From contig JACATO010002190.1 in NCBI GenBank assembly GCA_018389105.1, positions 1-64,000 of the forward strand: a DNA stretch of 64,000 nt, given 5' to 3'. The translations under genes were made by a program, and so were the position numbers. The notes beneath the pieces were generated by a model that was not told the DNA's origin, did no database searches, and worked only from the letters and a program-made list of their open reading frames with translations. Origin of the DNA: Nautilus pompilius. Lineage: Eukaryota > Mollusca > Cephalopoda > Nautilida > Nautilidae. Positions 12,208 to 23,988 of this stretch are shown here, one piece after another; within the stretch, counting starts at the first letter, position 1; every line of letters starts with the position of its first letter.

Positions 12208-13596
12208 TCAGACGTCTTTCATCTGAATCTCCGTATCTCCGGCCCTCTTCCCTCGCAGCCATGGAGACGACGTTTCTCGGCCGTTTCGGATTCGCCACAA
12301 AGGCACGCTGAGGCAGGGAAGGAGGAGAAGGGCCTTCAGGAACAAGACGACCAGTGGCAGGAGGCTCGCCAGGAAAGTGAACGACCTTATCGTGTAGTAG
12401 GCCTCCCGCTTGAACCAGAACGGTCCCCCGTAGAGCAGAACGTGGACAACGGCCATAGCGAAACAAACGTAGCCGAGCATTGACTGGACGAACGCCCACT
12501 CCCGCCAGTTCAGGGCGCTCCCGACGGGCGACAGCGTCGTGATGGCAAGCAGGCACATGACCAGGTAGGAAACGGTGCCGGCTAGCAGGACCGACTCCCC
12601 TATCCAGTTGAACTTGTAGCTGAGGAACACCTCGATCGGCGTCGAGGAATTGACGACGGCCAGTTTCACGGTCTTCGCGCTGTACCAGCTTCGAAAGTTT
12701 CCGGGCATGAGCACGGCGAGCGACATTATCACGTGGGCAGTCGCGAAGAAGAATGCCCAGACTCCAAGCTCCCTTCGGGCCTTCAGCCATTGGTCGAGCC
12801 AGGCAGGAAAGCGTTCGTGTTTGTTGCCAAGCCACAGGTGAAGGAAGGCGGCCAGGAGGCCCGGGAGGTAGCAGCAGGCCAGTATGAACAGCGACGAGGT
12901 GCACACCGCCGGGTTGAGTCGCCTTAATGGCATATTGCTCCACTCGACGTTCGGCCGCCACACGTTCCGCACGATGGCCCACAGGAAGAAGACGGCGAAA
13001 ACGACCCAAGCGAACACTGTCGGGCCCAGCCAACCGGGAAACAGGCGGAGCGGAATGGCTTCGATCTCGCGCGCGGACGCCAGCCCGCCGCAATCGACGG
13101 GATGGAACCCCATGTCCCGTGACAGTTGCATGGCGGCCATCTTAGCCTCGTTGTCGTCGCCGCAGAAGTAGACCTCCTTGCTTCCACCAAAACTTTCGGA
13201 TTCGATCCCCCACGACGACAGCACGTTGAAGCCCTTCACGACGCGTCCGCCAGGAAGGAGTCCTTGCAGAAACGCGGCGTTGGAGACATCAGTTTTCGGA
13301 TCGGGGTTGTTGGAGACGTCGACGATCATCTTCATTGAAAACTGCTCCCTGAACGCTTCCAGAGATTCTCTGAAGGACTTCCGGTGGATGGCAACGACAA
13401 TCAGTTCAGAGAACTGAATGCACTCGCTGATGCTGACAACTTCGGCATTCACTAGTGACTGGTCGATGGATGATAGGTTCCGGTTTACCGGATCCCGACT
13501 TCCTAAAGCCACTTCATAGTTGGACTTCAAAGCTCTCTTTGCTAAAGCTCTCGCGAAGCTCCCGGTACCAATGATTCCGAGCTTCTTATTAGCCAT
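12208..13596 (-). CDS. STEAP4-like: STEAP-family metalloreductase
   Basis: Six-transmembrane ferric/cupric reductase that passes electrons from NADPH through FAD and heme across an endosomal or plasma membrane, supporting iron and copper uptake. The 462-residue frame has the N-terminal F420H2:NADP+ oxidoreductase-like domain with the dinucleotide motif GTGSFA at residues 10-15 and SRDP at 33-36. The STEAP signature IPLRLFPGW is at 181-189. Six membrane segments lie near 194-211, 231-254, 278-296, 333-353, 370-391 and 407-428, with candidate heme ligands H288 and H385. The length matches STEAP2-4. ATG 13596 is preceded by a 3' splice site (TTTTATTTTAG, AG at 13618-13617), so the in-frame codons above it are intron or 5' UTR. 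The coding region is one exon, whereas vertebrate STEAP genes split it. Which STEAP paralogue it represents is not determined. Confidence 0.93.
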   Translation of the reverse strand: MANKKLGIIGTGSFARALAKRALKSNYEVALGSRDPVNRNLSSIDQSLVNAEVVSISECIQFSELIVVAIHRKSFRESLEAFREQFSMKMIVDVSNNPDPKTDVSNAAFLQGLLPGGRVVKGFNVLSSWGIESESFGGSKEVYFCGDDNEAKMAAMQLSRDMGFHPVDCGGLASAREIEAIPLRLFPGWLGPTVFAWVVFAVFFLWAIVRNVWRPNVEWSNMPLRRLNPAVCTSSLFILACCYLPGLLAAFLHLWLGNKHERFPAWLDQWLKARRELGVWAFFFATAHVIMSLAVLMPGNFRSWYSAKTVKLAVVNSSTPIEVFLSYKFNWIGESVLLAGTVSYLVMCLLAITTLSPVGSALNWREWAFVQSMLGYVCFAMAVVHVLLYGGPFWFKREAYYTIRSFTFLASLLPLVVLFLKALLLLPCLSVPLWRIRNGRETSSPWLRGKRAGDTEIQMKDV

Positions 13597-13630
13597 ATTG
13601 CTTCTTTCAAAATCTCCTAAAATAAAATTA
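13597..13630 (-). other. 3' splice site of a 5'-UTR intron of STEAP
   Basis: On the minus strand a T-rich tract ends in TTTTATTTTAG, followed by 20 nt of leader before the ATG. This implies at least one upstream non-coding exon, which was not located. Confidence 0.6.
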
Positions 13631-13744
13631 AAATAAGTATATACAGTAACGAAAATAATTACGTAAACACAGAAGATACACGCAAATAATGGGTACATTA
13701 AACCGAGACACTGTACAGTATAAATACACAACGTATTATTACAG

Positions 13745-14035
13745 AAAATATACTAAAGCAGAATGGATGAATACGTTTAACGGTGCATTAGTATTTAGTA
13801 TGTGAGCCCTTTGCTTTGTATAGAACATCACACCTTGATTTCGTGCTCCCATACAGGTACGACTATGAAATTTGTCCCTAATATCCTGAATCCCTTTCCA
13901 CAATTCATCCAAGGTGCTTGGTTGCTGTTTCTGTGTCTTAATAGCCATATAACCCCATATAGCCTCCGCTGTGTTCTTATCATGCAGGCCAAGGCATCTC
14001 TGGTAGAGTTCCATCAGCCTCTTTACATTCCATAA
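13745..14035 (-). pseudogene. Degenerate Tc1/mariner transposase fragment
   Basis: The minus-strand frame contains IWGYMAIKTQKQQPSTLDEL followed by WKGIQDI, which matches the segment after the third catalytic residue in Tc1-type transposases (usual form NP-I-E-N-LWGYM). The catalytic E position reads A-E-A, the reading frame then loses similarity, and no terminal repeats are seen. It lies between the STEAP leader and the next intergenic stretch. Confidence 0.65.
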
Positions 14036-14039
14036 ATCA

Positions 14040-15748
14040 TGAAATCACAATGGTTGTGGTCATCATCTTGTTGGAAAACGAATCCTCATCCTTCCTGAGG
14101 GAATGGCATGATGGATGAGAACGTGTCTGTTCCTATCGGCAGATCATACGTATATAACAAAGTACGCTGCCTGGTCCCACAACGTACACCAGTGTAGAAT
14201 ACAGATCTTCGGGCTTTCTGCGAGCCCGTATTACAAACAGTCCTTTGTTTACTCGCTCGCGAAAATAACCAAAGAATCGTAATTTGACGTTTCGGAAAAA
14301 TCCCTAAAATTCCCCTATTTTAATTAACCTACTCGTTTGCGTTTAGGGTCAGTTTAACGTTTAATAACAGAGGTGCTTCCTCTTAGAGGCGAGAGTTGCA
14401 ATGAACGGGTGAGAGAGAGTGAAAGTGGAGAAGTTAGAGGTTCGTGAGTGCGTTGCCCGCAGTGACGGGTGGCACTAGACAGACAGAGAGACTGTTGGCA
14501 CGCGGTCATGGTTTTGAGGAAAGGAAGGAGTGTGGAGGACTGCGCAGGTTAAAGAACGATCCCAAACGGGAGACAAGAACGAAAAACAGTCTTACGTTCG
14601 CTTATCTCCGGCAGAGCCTCCATGGTGGCTGGAAGACGCTGTTTTCGGGCCGTCGTCTGTCTGTCTCCTTTAAATCTGTAGTCCGCCCTCTGACCTATTT
14701 TTTTTTATAATTCGACGGCCTGGGTAGAAAAATGTAAAGAATTTAATCTCAGTGTTCCCGGAGAGTGTGCTGCACACGTCCACACAACCAAAAACCCATA
14801 GAGGGGGGGGGGGTAGCCTCAGAGAGTAACTGTTTGCGTTTGTGAGTATAGAGTTTTTTGTTTAGTTTACATATCCGGATAACCCCACCCCACAGAACAT
14901 CTGGGTTATTTCTCGCTCGACACCGGCTTAGAGGAGGAAAGGATTATTTATCAAATGAAAGTCGGGGGTGCGTGTAGATACTCGTATTTTATGTCTGTGG
15001 CGACGAAGCCATCGTAATACTGCATGCACGCACCCGTTTCCCCACAACCGAAAGAAGACGACGGGTGATTTGGCGATGCGTCATCATCTCTACTTCATTC
15101 TCAATCAATAGCATAACGAAAAAGACATGTGTCTCCATGGTATTTACGCGACTTTCAAAGTGAAGGAAGAAAGGCCGCATAAATTCGCCGTAGAGATTAC
15201 CTCTTGGGTTCTCTGAATGAATGGCGACGTCTCCATCAGTGTGACCATTTTAAAGTCGTTTAATTTGCATAACTGATTAATAACTGTGCCGATGATGACA
15301 AACATCGACAGTTTGATGATCCGACTAAAGAGAAGGACAAAGAAAACATGCTTCCATCTAGCATTTAATATACTAATACGAGAGCGATAAGAAAACGGTA
15401 ATTCTGTCCTTTAGAGTAACATCAAGCGATTCTTACTCTTTCAGATGACGACAAGTTTTAACTGTTTTACGGTTTGTTTGTAAATTTATTCCATCGTTGT
15501 CTTGAGCTGCCTTCAAAGATCCTATCTCTCTTTTTTACAAAGTCATTCAAAATGCCAACCCAGTGGTAATACCAGCGTCACCATGGATTACCAGCCTTTC
15601 ATTATTTTTCTTACCTCCCTCTCGCACCCTAAAACAGTTCTTCGATGTATAAATTGACCGTTTGATGATTCATGAATGTTGTGAACTAATGGGATTATTT
15701 TATTTTTCTCATAGTAAAAGGATGTCGTCGTCGTGCTGTATCAGAATT
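14040..15748. other. Intergenic, no gene seen
   Basis: Contains a run of 11 G at about 14803, GA-rich sequence near 14410 and short chance open frames. No recognisable gene, repeat family or RNA was found. Confidence 0.5.
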
Positions 15749-18700
15749 CGATACCATTGTTCTCGCAAAATATGACCCGTTGTATTCACGGGTTAATATC
15801 TTCAGCCATTGTCCTCGCAGAGTTTGGCCTGTTATTCTCACGCGTTACTGTCTTCAGCCATTGTTCTCGTAGAGTTTGGCCTGTTATTCTCACGCGTTAC
15901 TGTCTTCAGCCATTGTTCTCGCAGAGTTTGGCCTGTAATTCTCACGCGTTACTGTCTTCAGCCATTGTTCTCGCAGAGTTTGGCCTGTTATTCTCACGCG
16001 TTACTGTCTTCAGCCATTGTTCTCGCAGAGTTTGGCCTGTTATTCTCACGCGTTACTGTCTTCAGCCATTGTTCTCGCAGAGTTTCTGTTATTCTCACGC
16101 GTTACTGTCTTCAGCCATTGTTCTCGCAGAGTTTGTCTGTTATTCTCACGCGTTACTGTCTTCAGCCATTATTCTCGCAGAGTTTGGCCTGTTATCCTCA
16201 CGCGTTACTGTCTTCAGCCATTGTTCTCGCAGAGTTTGGCCTGTTATTCTCACGCGTTACTGTCTTCAGCCATTGTTCTCGCAGAGTTTGGCCTGTTATT
16301 CTCACGCGCTACTGTCTTCAGCCATTGTTCTCGCAGAGTTTGTCTGTTATTCTCACGCGTTACTGTCTTCAGCCATTGTTCTCGCAGAGTTTGTCTGTTA
16401 TTCTCACGCGTTACTGTCTTCAGCCATTGTTCTCGCAGAGTTTGGCCTGTTATTCTCACGCGTTACTGTCTTCAGCCATTGTTCTCGCAGAGTTTGGCCT
16501 GTTATCCTCACGCGTTACTGTCTTCAGCCATTGTTCTCGCAGAGTTTGTCTGTTATTCTCACGCGTTACTGTCTTCAGCCATTGTTCTCGCAGAGTTTGG
16601 CCTGTTATTCTCACGCGTTACTGTCTTCAGCCATTGTTCTCGCAGAGTTTGTCTGTTATTCTCACGCGTTACTGTCTTCAGCCATTGTTCTCGCAGAGTT
16701 TGGCCTGTTATCCTCACGCGTTACTGTCTTCAGCCATTGTTCTTGCAGAGTTTGCCTGTTATTCTCACGCGTTACTGTCTTCAGCCATTGTTCTTGCAGA
16801 GTTTGTCTGTTATTCTCACGCGTTACTGTCTTCAGCCATTGTTCTTGCAGAGTTTGTCTGTTATTCTCACGCGTTACTGTCTTCAGCCATTGTTCTCGCA
16901 GAGTTTGGCCTGTTATTCTCACGCGTTACTGTCTTCAGCCATTGTTCTCGCAGAGTTTGGCCTGTTATCCTCACGCGTTACTGTCTTCAGCCATTGTTCT
17001 TGCAGAGTTTGGCCTGTTATTCTCACGCGTTACTGTCTTCAGCCATTGTTCTCGCAGAGTTTGGCCTGTTATTCTCACGCGTTACTGTCTTCAGCCATTG
17101 TTCTCGCAGAGTTTGTCTGTTATTCTCACGCGTTACTGTCTTCAGCCATTGTTCTCGCAGAGTTTGGCCTGTTATTCTCACGCGTTACTGTCTTCAGCCA
17201 TTGTTCTTGCAGAGTTTGCCTGTTATTCTCACGCGTTACTGTCTTCAGCCATTGTTCTCGCAGAGTTTGTCTGTTATTCTCACGCGTTACTGTCTTCAGC
17301 CATTGTTCTCGCAGAGTTTGGCCTGTTATTCTCACGCGTTACTGTCTTCAGCCATTGTTCTTGCAGAGTTTGTCTGTTATTCTCACGCGTTACTGTCTTC
17401 AGCCATTGTTCTCGCAGAGTTTGGCCTGTTATCCTCACGCGTTACTGTCTTCAGCCATTGTTCTTGCAGAGTTTGCCTGTTATTCTCACGCGTTACTGTC
17501 TTCAGCCATTGTTCTTGCAGAGTTTGTCTGTTATTCTCACGCGTTACTGTCTTCAGCCATTGTTCTTGCAGAGTTTGTCTGTTATTCTCACGCGTTACTG
17601 TCTTCAGCCATTGTTCTCGTAGAGTTTGGCCTGTTATTCTCACGCGTTACTGTCTTCAGCCATTGTTCTTGCAGAGTTTGTCTGTTATTCTCACGCGTTA
17701 CTGTCTTCAGCCATTGTTCTCGCAGAGTTTGTCTGTTATTCTCACGCGTTACTGTCTTCAGCCATTGTTCTCGCAGAGTTTGTCTGTTATTCTCACGCGT
17801 TACTCTCTTCAGCCATTGTTCTCGCAGAGTTTGGCCTGTTATTCTCACGCGTTACTCTCTTCAGCCATTGTTCTCGCAGAGTTTGGCCTGTAATTCTCAC
17901 GCGTTACTGTCTTCAGCCATTGTTCTCGCAGAGTTTGGCCTGTTATCCTCACGCGTTACTCTCTTCAGCCATTGTTCTTGCAGAGTTTGTCTGTTATTCT
18001 CACGCGTTACTGTCTTCAGCCATTGTTCTCGCAGAGTTTGTCTGTTATTCTCACGCGTTACTGTCTTCAGCCATTGTTCTCGCAGAGTTTGTCTGTTATT
18101 CTCACGCGTTACTCTCTTCAGCCATTGTTCTCGCAGAGTTTGGCCTGTTATCCTCACGCGTTACTCTCTTCAGCCATTGTTCTTGCAGAGTTTGTCTGTT
18201 ATTCTCACGCGTTACTGTCTTCAGCCATTGTTCTCGCAGAGTTTGGCCTGTTATTCTCACGCGTTACTCTCTTCAGCCATTGTTCTCGTAGAGTTTGGCC
18301 TGTTATTCTCACGCGTTACTGTCTTCAGCCATTGTTCTTGCAGAGTTTGTCTGTTATTCTCACGCGTTACTGTCTTCAGCCATTGTTCTCGCAGAGTTTG
18401 TCTGTTATTCTCACGCGTTACTCTCTTCAGCCATTGTTCTTGCAGAGTTTGTCTGTTATTCTCACGCGTTACTGTCTTCAGCCATTGTTCTCGCAGAGTT
18501 TGTGTGTTATTCTCACGCGTTACTCTCTTCAGCCATTGTTCTTGCAGAGTTTGTCTGTTATTCTCACGCGTTACTGTCTTCAGCCATTGTTCTCGCAGAG
18601 TTTGTGTGTTATTCTCACGCGTTACTCTCTTCAGCCATTGTTCTTGCAGAGTTTGTCTGTTATTCTCACGCGTTACTGTCTTCAGCCATTGTTCTCGCAG

Positions 18701-21700
18701 AGTTTGGCCTGTTATCCTCACGCGTTACTCTCTTCAGCCATTGTTCTCGCAGAGTTTGTCTGTTATTCTCACGCGTTACTCTCTTCAGCCATTGTTCTCG
18801 TAGAGTTTGGCCTGTTATTCTCACGCGTTACTGTCTTCAGCCATTGTTCTTGCAGAGTTTGTCTGTTATTCTCACGCGTTACTGTCTTCAGCCATTGTTC
18901 TCGCAGAGTTTGGCCTGTTATCCTCACGCGTTACTCTCTTCAGCCATTGTTCTTGCAGAGTTTGTCTGTTATTCTCACGCGTTACTCTCTTCAGCCATTG
19001 TTCTCGTAGAGTTTGGCCTGTTATTCTCACGCGTTACTGTCTTCAGCCATTGTTCTTGCAGAGTTTGTCTGTTATTCTCACGCGTTACTGTCTTCAGCCA
19101 TTGTTCTCGCAGAGTTTGTCTGTTATTCTCACGCGTTACTCTCTTCAGCCATCGTTCTCGCAGAGTTTGTCTGTTATTCTCACGCGTTACTCTCTTCAGC
19201 CATTGTTCTTGCAGAGTTTGTCTGTTATTCTCACGCGTTACTGTCTTCAGCCATTGTTCTCGCAGAGTTTGGCCTGTTATTCTCACGCGTTACTCTCTTC
19301 AGCCATTGTTCTTGCAGAGTTTGTCTGTTATTCTCACGCGTTACTGTCTTCAGCCATTGTTCTCGCAGAGTTTGGCCTGTTATTCTCACGCGTTACTCTC
19401 TTCAGCCATTGTTCTCGCAGAGTTTGGCCTGTTATTCTCACGCGTTACTCTCTTCAGCCATTGTTCTCGTAGAGTTTGGCCTGTTATTCTCACGCGTTAC
19501 TGTCTTCAGCCATTGTTCTTGCAGAGTTTGTCTGTTATTCTCACGCGTTACTGTCTTCAGCCATTGTTCTCGCAGAGTTTGTCTGTTATTCTCACGCGTT
19601 ACTCTCTTCAGCCATTGTTCTTGCAGAGTTTGTCTGTTATTCTCACGCGTTACTCTCTTCAGCCATTGTTCTTGCAGAGTTTGTCTGTTATTCTCACGCG
19701 TTACTCTCTTCAGCCATTGTTCTTGCAGAGTTTGTCTGTTATTCTCACGCGTTACTCTCTTCAGCCATTGTTCTTGCAGAGTTTGTCTGTTATTCTCACG
19801 CGTTACTGTCTTCAGCCATTGTTCTCGCAGAGTTTGGCCTGTTATTCTCACGCGTTACTCTCTTCAGCCATTGTTCTCGTAGAGTTTGGCCTGTTATTCT
19901 CACGCGTTACTGTCTTCAGCCATTGTTCTTGCAGAGTTTGTCTGTTATTCTCACGCGTTACTCTCTTCAGCCATTGTTCTCGTAGAGTTTGTCTGTTATT
20001 CTCACGCGTTACTCTCTTCAGCCATCGTTCTCGCAGAGTTTGTCTGTTATTCTCACGCGTTACTCTCTTCAGCCATTGTTCTCGCAGAGTTTGTCTGTTA
20101 TTCTCACGCGTTACTCTCTTCAGCCATCGTTCTCGCAGAGTTTGTCTGTTATTCTCACGCGTTACTCTCTTCAGCCATCGTTCTCGCAGAGTTTGTCTGT
20201 TATTCTCACGCGTTACTCTCTTCAGACATTGTTCTCGCAGAGTTTGTCTGTTATTCTCACGTGTTACTCTCTTCAGCCATCGTTCTCGCAGAGTTTGTCT
20301 GTTATTCTCACGCGTTACTCTCTTCAGCCATTGTTCTCGCAGAGTTTGTCTGTTATTCTCACGCGTTACTCTCTTCAGCCATCGTTCTCGCAGAGTTTGT
20401 CTGTTATTCTCACGCGTTACTCTCTTCAGCCATTGTTCTTGCAGAGTTTGTCTGTTATTCTCACGCGTTACTGTCTTCAGCCATTGTTCTCGCAGAGTTT
20501 GGCCTGTTATTCTCACGCGTTACTGTCTTCAGCCATTGTTCTTGCAGAGTTTGTCTGTTATTCTCACGCGTTACTCTCTTCAGCCATTGTTCTCGTAGAG
20601 TTTGTCTGTTATTCTCACGCGTTACTCTCTTCAGCCATCGTTCTCGCAGAGTTTGTCTGTTATTCTCACGCGTTACTCTCTTCAGCCATTGTTCTCGCAG
20701 AGTTTCTGTTATTCTCACGCGTTATTCTCTTCAGCCATCGTTCTCGCAGAGTTTGTCTGTTATTCTCACGCGTTACTATCTTCAGCCATCGTTCTCGCAG
20801 AGTTTGTCTGTTATTCTCACGCGTTACTCTCTTCAGCCATCGTTCTCGCAGAGTTTGTCTGTTATTCTCACGCGTTACTCTCTTCAGCCATTGTTCTTGC
20901 AGAGTTTGTCTGTTATTCTCACGCGTTACTGTCTTCAGCCATTGTTCTCGCAGAGTTTGGCCTGTTATTCTCACGCGTTACTCTCTTCAGCCATTGTTCT
21001 CGCAGAGTTTGGCCTGTTATTCTCACGCGTTACTCTCTTCAGCCATTGTTCTCGTAGAGTTTGGCCTGTTATTCTCACGCGTTACTGTCTTCAGCCATTG
21101 TTCTTGCAGAGTTTGTCTGTTATTCTCACGCGTTACTGTCTTCAGCCATTGTTCTCGCAGAGTTTGTCTGTTATTCTCACGCGTTACTCTCTTCAGCCAT
21201 CGTTCTTCCAGAGTTTGTCTGTTATTCTCACGCGTTACTGTCTTCAGCCATTGTTCTCGCAGAGTTTGTCTGTTATTCTCACGCGTTACTCTCTTCAGCC
21301 ATTGTTCTTGCAGAGTTTGTCTGTTATTCTCACGCGTTACTGTCTTCAGCCATTGTTCTCGCAGAGTTTGGCCTGTTATTCTCACGCGTTACTCTCTTCA
21401 GCCATTGTTCTTGCAGAGTTTGTCTGTTATTCTCTCGCGTTACTCTCTTCAGCCATTGTTCTCGCAGAGTTTGGCCTGTTATTCTCACGCGTTACTCTCT
21501 TCAGCCATTGTTCTCGTAGAGTTTGGCCTGTTATTCTCACGCGTTACTGTCTTCAGCCATTGTTCTCGCAGAGTTTGTCTGTTATTCTCACGCGTTACTC
21601 TCTTCAGCCATTGTTCTTCCAGAGTTTGTCTGTTATTCTCACGCGTTACTGTCTTCAGCCATTGTTCTCGCAGAGTTTGTCTGTTATTCTCACGCGTTAC

Positions 21701-23988
21701 TCTCTTCAGCCATTGTTCTTGCAGAGTTTGTCTGTTATTCTCACGCGTTACTGTCTTCAGCCATTGTTCTCGCAGAGTTTGTCTGTTATTCTCACGCGTT
21801 ACTCTCTTCAGCCATTGTTCTTGCAGAGTTTGTCTGTTATTCTCACGCGTTACTGTCTTCAGCCATTGTTCTCGCAGAGTTTGCCTGTTATTCTCACGCG
21901 TTACTCTCTTCAGCCATTGTTCTCGTAGAGTTTGTCTGTTATTCTCACGCGTTACTGTCTTCAGCCATTGTTCTTGCAGAGTTTGTCTGTTATTCTCACG
22001 CGTTACTCTCTTCAGCCATTGTTCTCGTAGAATTTGTCTGTTATTCTCACGCGTTACTCTCTTCAGCCATCGTTCTCGCAGAGTTTGTCTGTTATTCTCA
22101 CGCGTTACTCTCTTCAGCCATTGTTCTCGCAGAGTTTGTCTGTTATTCTCACGCGTTACTCTCTTCAGCCATCGTTCTCGCAGAGTTTGTCTGTTATTCT
22201 CACGCGTTACTCTCTTCAGCCATCGTTCTCGCAGAGTTTGTCTGTTATTCTCACGCGTTACTCTCTTCAGCCATTGTTCTCGCAGAGTTTGTCTGTTATT
22301 CTCACGCGTTACTCTCTTCAGCCATCGTTCTCGCAGAGTTTGTCTGTTATTCTCACGCGTTACTCTCTTCAGCCATTGTTCTCGCAGAGTTTGTCTGTTA
22401 TTCTCACGCGTTACTCTCTTCAGCCATCGTTCTCGCAGAGTTTGTCTGTTATTCTCACGCGTTACTCTCTTCAGCCATTGTTCTTGCAGAGTTTGTCTGT
22501 TATTCTCACGCGTTACTGTCTTCAGCCATTGTTCTCGCAGAGTTTGGCCTGTTATTCTCACGCGTTACTGTCTTCAGCCATTGTTCTTGCAGAGTTTGTC
22601 TGTTATTCTCACGCGTTACTCTCTTCAGCCATTGTTCTCGTAGAGTTTGTCTGTTATTCTCACGCGTTACTCTCTTCAGCCATCGTTCTCGCAGAGTTTG
22701 TCTGTTATTCTCACGCGTTACTCTCTTCAGCCATTGTTCTCGCAGAGTTTGTCTGTTATTCTCACGTGTTACTCTCTTCAGCCATTGTTCTCGCAGAGTT
22801 TGTCTGTTATTCTCACGCGTTACTCTCTTCAGCCATTGTTCTCGCAGAGTTTGGCCTGTTATTCTCACGCGTTACTCTCTTCAGCCATTGTTCTCGCAGA
22901 GTTTGTCTGTTATTCTCACGCGTTACTCTCTTCAGCCATTGTTCTCGCAGAGTTTGTCTGTTATTCTCACGCGTTACTCTCTTCAGCCATTGTTCTCGCA
23001 GAGTTTGTCTGTTATTCTCACGCGTTACTCTCTTCAGCCATCGTTCTCGCAGAGTTTGTCTGTTATTCTCACGCGTTACTCTCTTCAGCCATCGTTCTTG
23101 CAGAGTTTGTCTGTTATTCTCACGCGTTACTCTCTTCAGCCATTGTTCTTGCAGAGTTTGTCTGTTATTCTCACGCGTTACTGTCTTCAGCCATTGTTCT
23201 TGCAGAGTTTGTCTGTTATTCTCACGCGTTACTCTCTTCAGCCATTGTTCTCGCAGAGTTTCTGTTATTCTCACGCGTTACTGTCTTCAGCCATTGTTCT
23301 CGCAGAGTTTGTCTGTTATTTTCACGCGTTACTGTCTTCAGCCATTGTTCTCGCAGAGTTTGTCTGTTATTCTCACGCGTTACTCTCTTCAGCCATTGTT
23401 CTTGCAGAGTTTGTCTGTTATTCTCACGCGTTACTCTCTTCAGCCATTGTTCTCGTAGAGTTTGTCTGTTATTCTCACGCGTTACTGTCTTCAGCCATTG
23501 TTCTCGCAGAGTTTGTCTGTTATTCTCACGCGTTACTCTCTTCAGCCATTGTTCTTGCAGAGTTTGTCTGTTATTCTCACGCGTTACTGTCTTCAGCCAT
23601 TGTTCTCGCAGAGTTTGTCTGTTATTCTCACGCGTTACTCTCTTCAGCCATTGTTCTCGCAGAGTTTGTCTGTTATTCTCACGCGTTACTCTCTTCAGCC
23701 ATTGTTCTCGCAGAGTTTGTCTGTTATTCTCACGCGTTACTCTCTTCAGCCATTGTTCTCGCAGAGTTTGTCTGTTATTCTCACGCGTTACTGTCTTCAG
23801 CCATTGTTCTCGCAGAGTTTGTCTGTTATTCTCACGCGTTACTCTCTTCAGCCATTGTTCTTGCAGAGTTTGTCTGTTATTCTCACGCGTTACTGTCTTC
23901 AGCCATTGTTCTTGCAGAGTTTGTCTGTTATTCTCACGCGTTACTCTCTTCAGCCATTGTTCTCGCAGAGTTTGTCTGTTATTCTCCT
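15749..23988. repeat. Satellite array, ~160 units of 51/52 bp
   Basis: About 8.2 kb of near-identical head-to-tail units. Each unit has an ACTGTCTTC or ACTCTCTTC start, AGCCATTGTTCT, CGCAGAGTTT, CTGTTATTCTC and an ACGCGT palindrome. Units with GGCCTG are 52 bp, those with GTCTG are 51 bp, and three lacking GT are 49 bp (near 16084, 20704 and 23259). Other variant sites are CTCGCAG/CTTGCAG/CTCGTAG and CATTG/CATCG. The first two units (15749-15850) are divergent and the last ends abruptly at CTGCCCTC. The + strand lacks stop codons in all three frames except in the CTCGTAG variant, so very long open frames occur. They switch relative phase with each 52-bp unit and are not believed to be genes. 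Confidence 0.98.

Noticed and set aside
12203-13417. Open frames overlapping the STEAP exon in other frames
   Set aside because: Shadows of a GC-rich coding exon. Only the STEAP frame has domain motifs, transmembrane periodicity and an ATG after a splice acceptor.
13597-13731. Forty-five extra N-terminal codons in frame with STEAP
   Set aside because: They are interrupted by a good 3' splice site, and the NADPH-binding domain starts right at the chosen ATG.
15749-23988. CRISPR array
   Set aside because: Repeats are directly head to tail with no unique spacers, the period is constant and the genome is eukaryotic.
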